DNA of 64,000 bases, taken from NCBI GenBank assembly GCA_001599815.1, contig BCIA01000005.1:5092472-5156471 (forward strand), given 5' to 3'. This document shows positions 55,692 through 64,000 of the stretch, one piece after another. The stretch is from Furcasterigmium furcatum (lineage: Eukaryota > Ascomycota > Sordariomycetes > Glomerellales > Plectosphaerellaceae). The translations under genes and the position numbers were made by a program. Positions within the stretch are counted from its first letter, which is position 1; each line of letters begins with the position of its first letter. The notes under the pieces were generated by a model, which worked only from the letters and a program-made list of their open reading frames with translations, was not told the DNA's origin and ran no database searches.

Positions 55692-57198
55692 ACATGGACG
55701 GTGGTGAGCTTCAAGAGACTTGCTGAACTGTATGATTATCGCGCATGTTTATGAGGATTTGATGCTACGCAGCCAGAAGATTTGTATTGTAAGATGTGAA
55801 ACCCTGACGACCAGCGAGCACAGAATTGAGAATTTGAGATTGAGACGATTCCTCGTGGGCCATGGAGCCGGCACTTACCTCGAACTCGATTGCTCTAGCA
55901 CCCGCCGGCCTTCTCACGAAGATCAAAGCGCCCGTCGGCATTCTTCAAGCTGCTTGACCTTGTCAGCTCTGGTAAAACCAATGGCTTGGACAACTCAGAT
56001 TGTTTCCGCTCACACACATCCCGATGTCTCCCACCAGATCTCGGCCCAGAGCGATGCCGCTGCAGCTGCCGCTCTTCTCAGCTCCGAGCCGTCGGGTTCA
56101 GGTCTTGGTCTCGCCACTGGTGTTCAGCTGCTTCTCAGTCCAGACCACGAGATCGTCAGACCATCCGGCACCGTAAGAACCCAGACGGCAGAACGGCTGG
56201 AGCTGCCCCCACGCACAGATCCCACAAGGCACCGGAAGACGAGGCTTTGGGGACTCCTCCGGTGCTATCCCCGACTGCACGGCCAGTCCAGCCCACATTC
56301 CGTCGCTTCGCGAAAGCGCGCGACTGGAGACCAGAACAAGGTTAAGTCACAAAGGGAAGGATTTGCCTGCCCAGACCCAGACCACGAGGTATACCAACTG
56401 CTGATTTGACGTCCGGGACTGGCTCTGTGGGAACTTAAGGGTTGGCGAGGTATAAAACAAGGGGCCAAGGCCGCTTACCCACGCAGTCCATGTGGCTAGT
56501 GAGCTTGTGCCCAACGGCCCTCTCCGTCAGGGGCATGGGGATCCCTGATTTGCTCCATGCCAGGCCCCATCACCAAGGTTTATCAATCAGTTCATCTTAT
56601 CAGATCCATCGTGGTGCGATCTAGCAGGGATGGTGTGGGGTTTCGCGCAGGGCCGCACAGGGCTGGCCTGGGAGATGTCCGCGAGCATTTCCGGTCCGAG
56701 GGAGAAAATCGGATCACTGAACCATGCCATCGGGCAATACTGGCGCCTCAACCGGTGGCCACGATCCATCCCTGTGTCACACGCGCGGGATGAAAATTCT
56801 CCCACCCGATGTCGGTAGTCATGAGATCTTGGCATTTCCTCTCCCAGAGCGACGTCCGAGAGGAAACACGGCCTTGGCAGTCGGAAGCCGACAGTGGACG
56901 CAGAACTTCTGCAGCCCGAGACCCTTGCGGCAACGGCGGCTGCCGGCTTGTCACCCATGCCATGATGCTGGGCCGAGCAACTTCTGCCGACCTCTCCACC
57001 AGCTAAGGCATGCGGCCATGTCGAGACGATGGGCGAGAGCCGGGAGGGGAAAGGATTTTCCACGCCAGCAGAGAGAGGGTTGAGTTGAGGGCGGGCATAA
57101 AGGGCCTCGGTCGTCGCTGTCTCGGCCATGGCTGCTGAACCGTGGCACCCCGCGCTCTCACCTCCAAGTCGTCAAGCGAAAGAGTCAAGGCATCAACC
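55692..57198. other. 1.5-kb spacer: lipase 3' flank and siderophore-transporter promoter
   Basis: No convincing gene. It contains a plus frame at 55720-56409 without domains, a TATAAAA box at 56451, and two GATA-type sites at 56580-56605. The last 150 bases are the transporter leader. Confidence 0.55.
56580..56605 (-). promoter_or_regulatory. Paired GATA sites incl. ATCTGATAA (iron-GATA consensus)
   Basis: The minus strand reads ATCTGATAA at 56605-56597 and TGATAA at 56585-56580. ATCWGATAA is the published target of the iron-responsive GATA repressors (SreA/Urbs1/SRE). It lies about 600 bases upstream of a siderophore transporter, where such a site is expected. Occupancy is inferred. Confidence 0.55.
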
Positions 57199-59147
57199 AT
57201 GTCGTCGTTCCTGAACAAGTTCCGCCCCAGCAAGGGGACGGAGGCCGATGCTCCTCAGGCTCCCACGGGCGCTGCCGAGGACCTCGAGATCCAGGCCGCC
57301 CCTCAGACGACGACCACCGTGAACGAGAAGGGCGAGCAGGTCGAGGTCGGTCCCGCCGATGACAACGCCGCCGACCTCAAGGAGGACAAGGAGCTGCCCG
57401 ACCTCGATGCCCAGTTCGGTGTCCAGAAGGTTGAGGCCATCACTCTGTCGTGGAACAAGAAGTCGCTGGCTGGCCTACTGGTCATGTAAGTTGCTCTCTC
57501 GTGGTACCCTCGCGACACCCGCGCTGACCCTGTGTCCCTCTCCGCAGGATCTGGCTCCTCTTCCTGACCAACGGCCTCCGCGGTAACATCCTCTGGGGCT
57601 TGGTGCCGTATGTCACCAGCGACTTCAGGTCCCACTCGCTCCTCGCGGTCATCAGCATCGTGTCTGACTCGATGACGGCCGCCGTCTACATTCCCATGGC
57701 CAAGCTGCTCGATGTCTGGGGCCGTGCCGAGGGCTTCGCCCTCATGGTCGGCTCTGCCACCCTGGGCCTCATCCTCATGGCCGCCTCCCAGAACCTCGCC
57801 ACTTTCTGCGCCGCTCAGCTCTTCTATGCTGTCGGGTTCTCGGGCATCATCTACACCATCTGCGTCCTGGCTGCCGACGTCACGAATCTCAGGAATCGTG
57901 GTCTCGCCTTCGCCTTCACCTCGTCTCCCTACATGATCACGGCGTTCGCCGGCTCCAAGGCTGCCGAGGGCTTCCTCCTCAACGTCAACTGGCGATGGGG
58001 CTTCGGCGCCTTTGCCATCATCCTGCCCGTCGTTGCCTCGCCGCTCTTCGGCACGCTCATGATGTACCAGATCAAGGCCGAGAAGGAGGGAGTCCTCATC
58101 AAGGAGAAGAGCGGCAGGACCTTCCTGCAGAGCATCTGGTACTATGTCGTCCAGTTTGACCGTAAGATCACGTCGCGCCCGCGTTCCACCTTGCACACGT
58201 GCTGACCCCTGACAGTGCTCGGCGTCGTCCTCTTCGCCGGCGGCCTCACGACCTTCCTCCTGCCCTTTACCCTCGCCCGCTCCGCGTCCAACGGGTGGCA
58301 GACCCCCCACATCATCGCCATGATCGTCACCGGGTTCGTCGTCCTTGTGCTCTTCGGCTTCCAGCAGGTGTACCTGGCCCCGGCCCCCTTCATGAAGCAG
58401 AAGTATCTCCTCGACCGCACCGTCATCGCCGCATGCCTCATCGACTTCACCTACCAGATGTCCTACTACTGCTGGAACCTCTACTTCCAGTCCTTCCTGC
58501 AGGTCGTCTACGACGTGACCATCGCTGAGGCCGGGTACATCAACAGCACCTTCCAGGTCGTCTCGGGCGTGCTCCTCTTCATCGTCGGCTACGCCATCCG
58601 CAAGACGGGCCGCTTCAAGTGGCTCTTCTACCTCGCCGTGCCCATCTACATCTTCGCGCTCGGCCTGATGATCCACTTCCGCAAGCCCGGCACCAACGTC
58701 GGCTACATCATCATGTGCGAGATCTTCATCTCCATCGGCGGCGCCATCTTCATCCTGTGCATGCAGCTCGCCGTCCTCGCCGCCGTCGACCACCAGCACG
58801 TCGCCTCCGCCCTCGCCGTGCTCTTCGTCTCCGGCACCGTCGGCAGCGCCGTCGGCGGAACCGTCTCCGGCACCATCTGGACCAACGTCTTCCCCGACGC
58901 GCTGTACCGCTTCATGCCCGAGGCGGAGCACGCCAACGTGCCCACGCTCATCGGCAACCTGCCCGCGCAGCTCGCGTACGCCGTCGGCACGCCCGAGAGG
59001 CTCGGCGTCCAGGAGGCCTACGGCTACGCGCAGACGAGGATGCTGGCCGCCGGCGTCGGCGTCATGGGCCTGGGCTTCATCTGGATGTTCATGCTCAGGA
59101 ACTACAACGTCAAGACCATGACCCAGACCAAGGGTGTCGTCTTCTAA
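57199..59147 (+). CDS. MFS siderophore-iron transporter (MirB/SIT1 type)
   Basis: Plasma-membrane importer of ferric siderophores by proton symport, of the fungal SIT family with about 14 helices. Three exons, 57199-57485, 57548-58161 and 58216-59147, give 610 aa. The soluble N-terminus is acidic, ending VEAITLSWNKKSL. The core has NGLRGNILWGLVPYVTSDF, VYIPMAKLLDVWGRAEGF, YDVTIAEAGYINSTFQVVSG and, near the end, TVGSAVGGTVSGTIWTNVFPDAL with PERLGVQEAYGYAQ, all characteristic of SIT proteins. An iron-GATA motif lies upstream. The particular siderophore cannot be told. Confidence 0.95.
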
Positions 59148-60654
59148 GGGGATGCAAGGGTCAGTCTTTACCGGTCGCGTATGTTTTGGTAGAGCAATCT
59201 TGCCTTGTAGCGTCCAGAATAATCCATCCGAGACCTTCCCAGTCATCGTCACCAGGCTCACAGGGATACAGTGACTATCGTGGGCCCACCCTCGTCTGCC
59301 CGAATTCCTCGGGCATCTGCCGGTTTATCGATCCACGGACTTTCCCCCATGTTCCTGCTTGATTAAATACAGTTCACCGCCTGAATTTTTAACACTTCGA
59401 TACCTCGGAGCTGTCCACTTAATTTTGCATTTACTCAGGTACCGGTTTTGTTTCCCTGCCTGGAAGTTCTGGGTCAGGCAACCTGTAGCTGTACAACTGC
59501 CGCCCCAGAGTCCATCCTGCAACACCTGATGCCCTTTCTTGTGGCACTTTGCGCAGGGGGCAGCTTTGGGCAACCGGCCACCATGTGTCCCCTTTTCTTG
59601 CAGTAGCGGCACGTGCATCGACGACATGGCCTTGGTGGCTCCGACTACCGTCCCTCTGGGTTGATCCGCATGTTTGCAGCGCAAGAGTGTCGCAGAAAAG
59701 ATGGCTGGCCTCGGAATGGCCACGTCGACAAGCAGCCTTCAGATCGAGCCGGAGGAAATTGAGATGGCTGGTCTCTTGACTTGAGAAAATCGAGATAACC
59801 TCTCTTTTGATTTCAGAAATTTGAGATAGCGCCGGGTTGAAGTAGAGGTGATTGGATGGCAGGCAAAAGCAGGGTTGGAGGAAAGGTGAGTGGTGTGGGG
59901 AATGTGAATGGTGACAGGCAAGTGGTGCGTAGTTTGTTGTTCGGTGGGAAAAGTGAATGTGGGCCGCTGACCGAGGCTCCACACCCCGCAGATCCACCGC
60001 ACCAGCAGCAGCGCCAAGCTGCACCCCACTTGCTCCCCGAGGTAAAGGCACTGGAGCTACAGCAGCTTGGGCCGGTCAGTCGTGTGATGCCGGCCACTGA
60101 CGGCAGCCTCTCACCTCGACTTCCCCTCTTTGAGTCTCTCCATCTCTTCCACACCACCTCGACCTCTCCAGACGCCCTCAGCGTCTCCAACACGTCGGAA
60201 CCCCTCTTTCCCCTCCTCTTTCGTCCTCTCCTACAGGGTTCGTCATCTACAGCCACGGACGAGCGGGAACCGCCCTGGTTGATGGACATCTAAACCGCCG
60301 GATGCAGCCTCAGCCAGCTCCCTCCATTGGACGCCGTTGATCGATCCCGCAATCACCATCTGCGACCTGCCGCATCTCGCACTATAGCCGCCCGTTTTCC
60401 CACGCTTGGCCCCTGGTCCGCCCCTTGGCTTGAGGGGTCGAGCTGCTGGCGCATCACCTGGGCTGCCAGATGACGACTCGTCCAGTTCCCCTTGCTCCGT
60501 CGCGAACTTAATCCGCCCCTCCACCTTTTCTTTTTCCCTCACGTCATACACTCCGGACGTCGAGACGCGCCGGTAACATTTCTGCGCGACTGATGATTCG
60601 GACTGCTTCGCTGCTCTGGCCTCACCAGCTCGCGCGCTGCTTCGATCGCCCGGC
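59148..60654. other. 1.5-kb spacer with a zinc-knuckle relic
   Basis: 3' flank of the siderophore transporter and promoter of the transhydrogenase. A C/T-rich stretch at 60110-60240 and mixed sequence before the start. The only coding-like trace is the minus-strand zinc knuckle at 59530-59630. Confidence 0.5.
59470..59640 (-). pseudogene. Relic of a CCHC zinc-knuckle coding sequence
   Basis: The minus strand encodes a perfect CCHC knuckle, CRYCKKRGHMVAGC (C-x2-C-x4-H-x4-C), from 59611 to 59570. Just after it, in a different frame, comes CAKCHKKGH, the first three ligands of a second knuckle whose final Cys would appear after a one-base shift. A stop about 40 bases upstream of the first knuckle ends that frame. 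Tandem knuckles broken by frameshifts suggest a decayed nucleic-acid-binding gene or retroelement gag fragment. No reverse transcriptase or repeat ends are visible nearby. Confidence 0.35.
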
Positions 60655-63600
60655 ATGATGCCCTTTGCTGTTCTCCGGCCCGCCGTGGCCCAGGGCCTCT
60701 GCTCATTGGGAGCGACGGAGCGCGTCGTGTCTCAGTCGCTCTCCTGCCGCCGCATGCCAGGTACGCACCAGATCCCCTGCGCGCTCAAAGTCTATCGCCT
60801 TCGTGCCATCCTCGCCCATGCTGACCGTCGAGTAGTAGACGCCGCTCCCGTTGCGGTTGTCGCGGGTTTCGCCGCCAGTTCCCGCTGGCGACATTGGCAC
60901 AGCTCTCTGCAAGGCCCTGTTCGGCAGACGAAGGCCGTGGTCCCAGCCGTCGCGAAGCCTCTGCAGCTCGTCCGATATGCGTCGGTGGTCACTGGGCCGA
61001 TTGTCCAGGCTCAGGCTTCGTACTCCACGACCGTGGTTACGCCCTCGACCCCGTACGGCCAGCTCACCGTCGGCGTGCCCAAGGAGATCTTCCTCAACGA
61101 GCGCCGTGTCGCCCTCACCCCCCAGAATGTTGCGCTCTTGCTCAAGAAGGGCTTCTCCAAGGTCCTTGTCGAGCGAGGTGCCGGTGCCGAGGCCGACTTC
61201 CTCGATTCGGCGTACGAGAGCGCCGGCGCAACCCTCGTGAACGATGCCAAAGATGTCTGGACAGGTTCCGACATCGTGCTCAAGGTCCGAAGCCCCATCG
61301 CGGCGGAGATCGACCTCATGCGCGAGAAGCAGACCGTCATCTCCTTCCTCCAGCCCGCCCAGAACAAGCCCACGGTCGACAAGCTGGCCGCCCAAAAGGC
61401 CACCTCCTTTGCCATGGACCTCATCCCCCGAATCTCCCGCGCACAGGTATTCGACGCCCTCAGCTCCATGGCAAACATCGCCGGTTACAAGGCTGTTCTC
61501 GAGGCCTCCAACAACTTCGGCCGCTTCCTCACGGGCCAGGTCACTGCCGCTGGCAAGATCCCTCCATGCAAGGTCCTCGTCATTGGCGCAGGCGTTGCTG
61601 GTCTGAGTGCTATTGTCACGGCACGAAGGCTTGGCGCCATCGTCAGGGGCTTCGACACACGCTCTGCAGCTCGCGAGCAGGTTCAGTCACTCGGCGCCGA
61701 GTTCGTCGAGGTAGACTTCAAGGAAGAGGGCTCGGGTGCTGGTGGCTACGCCAAGGAAATGTCGCCCGAGTTCATCGCGGCCGAGATGAAGCTCTTCACG
61801 GAGCAGGCTCGCGAGGTGGACATCATCATCACGACCGCTCTGATTCCCGGAAAGCCGGCCCCGAAGCTCATCACCAAGTCCATGCTGGAAGTCATGAAGC
61901 CCGGCTCCGTCGTTGTCGATCTTGCCGCGGAGGCTGGCGGCAACTGCGAGAAGACCAAGCCAGGAGAGCTGACGGTCTACAAGGACGTTAAGATCATTGG
62001 TACGTGTTGGATTCCGTATTGGCAGCCGAATACGTGCTAACCCCTCCCAGGCTATACCGACCTCCCCTCTCGACTCCCGACCCAATCCTCTACTCTGTAC
62101 TCGAACAACATCACGAAATTCCTGCTATCGATGACCCCCAAAGAAAAGGAATTTGGCATTGATCTGTCCGACGAGGTGGTCCGAGGAGCCATCGTGACAC
62201 AGAATGGAGATATCTTGCCGCCTGCCCCTCGGCCTGCACCACCGCCTGCTCCGGCCCAGTCGAAGGCTACGGAGAAGGAACCGGAAGTGGTCGAGCTGAC
62301 GCCGTTTCAGAAGACATCCAGAGAGGTTGCTACCGTGACCGGTGGCATGGGCACTGCCCTGGCTCTTGGCAAGCTGACTGGCCCGCTCTTCATGGGCAAC
62401 GCTTTCATCTTTGCCCTGGCTTCTCTGATCGGTTACCGCGTGGTCTGGGGCGTCGCTCCCGCCCTGCACTCTCCGCTGATGAGCGTGACCAACGCCATTT
62501 CCGGCATGGTTGGCATCGGAGGCCTGTTCATCCTCGGCGGAGGACTTTTCCCCGAGACTGTTCCGCAAGCCTTTGGCGCGCTCTCGGTGCTTCTCGCCTT
62601 TGTCAACGTCTCTGGTGGATTTGTTATTACCAAGAGGATGCTGGACATGTTCAGGCGTCCTACCGACCCTCCGGAGTACCCCTGGCTGTACGCGATTCCA
62701 GCCACGCTCTTTGGAGGAGGCTTCCTCGCTGCGGCCACAACCGGTGCCGCCGGTCTCGTGCAAGCTGGATACCTTGTCAGCTCTGTCCTCTGCATTGGCT
62801 CCATCTCTAGCCTCGCCTCCCAAGCCACGGCTCGCATGGGCAACATGCTCGGTATTCTGGGTGTCGGCAGTGGTGTCCTCGCTTCGCTCCTGGCAGCCGG
62901 TTTTTCGCCCGAGGTCTTGACGCAGTTCATCGGACTTGCCGCCATCGGAAGTCTTGCCGGTCTCCTCATCGGCAAACGCATCACTCCCACGGATCTTCCC
63001 CAGACCGTTGCCGCACTGCACTCCGTTGTCGGCCTGGCCGCTGTGCTGACGTCGATCGGAAGCGTCATGGGGCATATAGAAGCTGACATCTCGACCTTAC
63101 ATCTCGTGACGGGCTACTTGGGTGTGCTGATTGGCGGCATAACCTTCACCGGATCGATAGTGGCGTTCATGAAACTCGCCGGCAAGATGTCATCCAAACC
63201 GCTGAACATCCCTGGCAGGCACCTTGTCAATGGCGGCATGATGGCTGCGAACATGGCGTCCATGGGTGCCTTCATCACGATGGCACCCGGGTCACCGATG
63301 ATTGCTGCCATGGCGCTATCGGCCAACACCATTCTGTCATTCACAAAAGGATACACCTTGACTGGCAGCATCGGTGGAGGCGACATGCCGGTGGCGATCA
63401 CGGTGCTGAACGCCTATTCCGGATTTGCACTGGTGGCAGAAGGCCTCATGCTCGACAACCCCCTGTTAACTTCTGTCGGAGCGCTCATAGGCGTTTCTGG
63501 TTCGATCCTGTCGTACATCATGTGCGTGGCGATGAATCGGTCCATCACCAACGTCCTCTTCGGTAGCATAGCTGCGCCTGCCGCCACCGAGTACAAACCA

Positions 63601-64000
63601 GAGGGGCAGATCGTCCAGACCAATGTTGAGGAGACGGCGGAGTCCCTCGTCAACGCAGAGAACGTCATCATCGTGGTCGGTTACGGCATGGCCGTCGCCA
63701 AGGCGCAGTATGCCATCAGCGAGATCACCGACATGCTGCGGAAGAAGGGCGTCAACGTCCGGTTCGCCATTCACCCGGTGGCTGGACGCATGCCTGGCCA
63801 GTGCAACGTGCTGCTGGCAGAGGCTAGCGTCCCGTATGACATTGTGCTTGAAATGGACGAGATCAACGACGACTTCGGCGACACCGATGTCACCTTGGTC
63901 ATTGGGGCCAACGACACCGTCAACCCCATCGCCCTCGAACCGGGGAGCCCGATTGCCGGTATGCCGGTGCTGCAAGCCTGGAAGAGTAAGCAGGTGGTGG
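60655..64000 (+). CDS. Mitochondrial NAD(P) transhydrogenase (proton-translocating), 3' end outside window
   Basis: Inner-membrane enzyme that drives NADH + NADP+ to NAD+ + NADPH with the proton gradient. The 5' part is present, and the frame is still open at the window end. The presequence (MMPFAVLRPAVAQGL...) is followed by a probable intron starting at 60761 and the mature domain from about 61040 (GQLTVGVPKEIFLNERRVALTPQNV). Domain I carries the NAD fold GAGVAGLSAIVTARRLGA. An intron at 62000-62050 joins IIG to YTDLPSRLPTQSS. Domain II is the membrane part, with many helices from about 62380 to 63520. Domain III begins VIIVVGYGMAVAKAQYA and AIHPVAGRMPGQCNVLLAEA, the NADP(H) site. Fused alpha-beta order, as in fungal and animal NNT. 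Confidence 0.95.
60761..60835 (+). other. Probable presequence intron with tandem TAG acceptors
   Basis: Donor GTACGC at 60761, a branch-like TGCTGACC near 60820, and acceptors GAG, TAG and TAG at 60832, 60835 and 60838. All three give lengths divisible by three (72, 75, 78), and retention also keeps frame, so the mature enzyme is unaffected and the choice cannot be made from sequence alone. Confidence 0.5.

Noticed and set aside
55720..56409. 229-codon plus-strand frame after the lipase
   Set aside because: No domain, signal or homology pattern. Intergenic composition; likely chance.
57303..59261. 652-codon minus-strand frame
   Set aside because: Exact antisense of the siderophore transporter. 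It arises from high GC at third positions, and its Asp/Glu/Val/Gly-rich protein has no domain.
62125..63075. 316-codon minus-strand frame
   Set aside because: Antisense of the transhydrogenase membrane domain; no protein-like pattern.
1..64000. CRISPR arrays, bacterial operons or integrated phage
   Set aside because: The gene structure is eukaryotic throughout, with no regularly spaced repeats and no phage genes.

Overview
This window is nuclear DNA of a filamentous ascomycete. Genes are split by short introns (about 49-142 bases) with GT donors, CTAAC/CTGAC-type branch sites and pyrimidine-rich AG acceptors. Coding sequence is GC-rich, and the families are typical of fungi: PDR-type ABC transporter, VAC8, Zn2Cys6 regulators, Pth11-like rhodopsin-fold receptor, Crh-type GH16, siderophore transporter. 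The content resembles a plant-associated Sordariomycete, but I could not run a search, so the genus is not assigned. I see 25 protein-coding genes, two of them cut by the window edges, and no convincing tRNA, rRNA, intact transposon or CRISPR.

Layout. 1-4500: 3' part of a PDR/ABCG drug-efflux pump. 4.9-18.7 kb: a conserved housekeeping block with a large RhoGAP protein, the AMPK gamma subunit SNF4, the vacuolar armadillo protein VAC8, mitochondrial inner-membrane protease IMP1 and mitochondrial IF3. 18.7-36.4 kb: accessory genes with wide spacers, namely a four-cysteine small secreted protein, a BD-FAE-like esterase, a sugar transporter, an epoxide-hydrolase-like enzyme, a Pth11-like membrane protein, a secreted CHRD protein, a short-chain dehydrogenase divergent from a fungal regulator, and a GH16 wall enzyme with an altered catalytic motif.

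37.0-49.4 kb is the most interesting part. An aldehyde dehydrogenase, a Dal5-like anion transporter, a thiamine-diphosphate decarboxylase-like enzyme, a Zn2Cys6 regulator and a salicylate-hydroxylase-like flavin monooxygenase lie together, with a PGAP4-like glycosyltransferase among them. Three intergenic regions that serve five of these genes carry the same composite element, CGG-N10-CG(G/C)-N10-CCG. Two copies match at 31 of 34 bases. This suggests a local regulon under the cluster's own Zn2Cys6 factor that imports and degrades an (aromatic) 2-oxo acid or aldehyde to a hydroxylated acid. The pathway is inference; the shared element is visible in the sequence.

50.6-64 kb: translation factor eIF2B delta, a small complex I subunit, a class 3 lipase, a siderophore transporter whose upstream region holds an ATCTGATAA iron-GATA site, a decayed zinc-knuckle relic, and the 5' part of a mitochondrial proton-translocating NAD(P) transhydrogenase that runs off the end.
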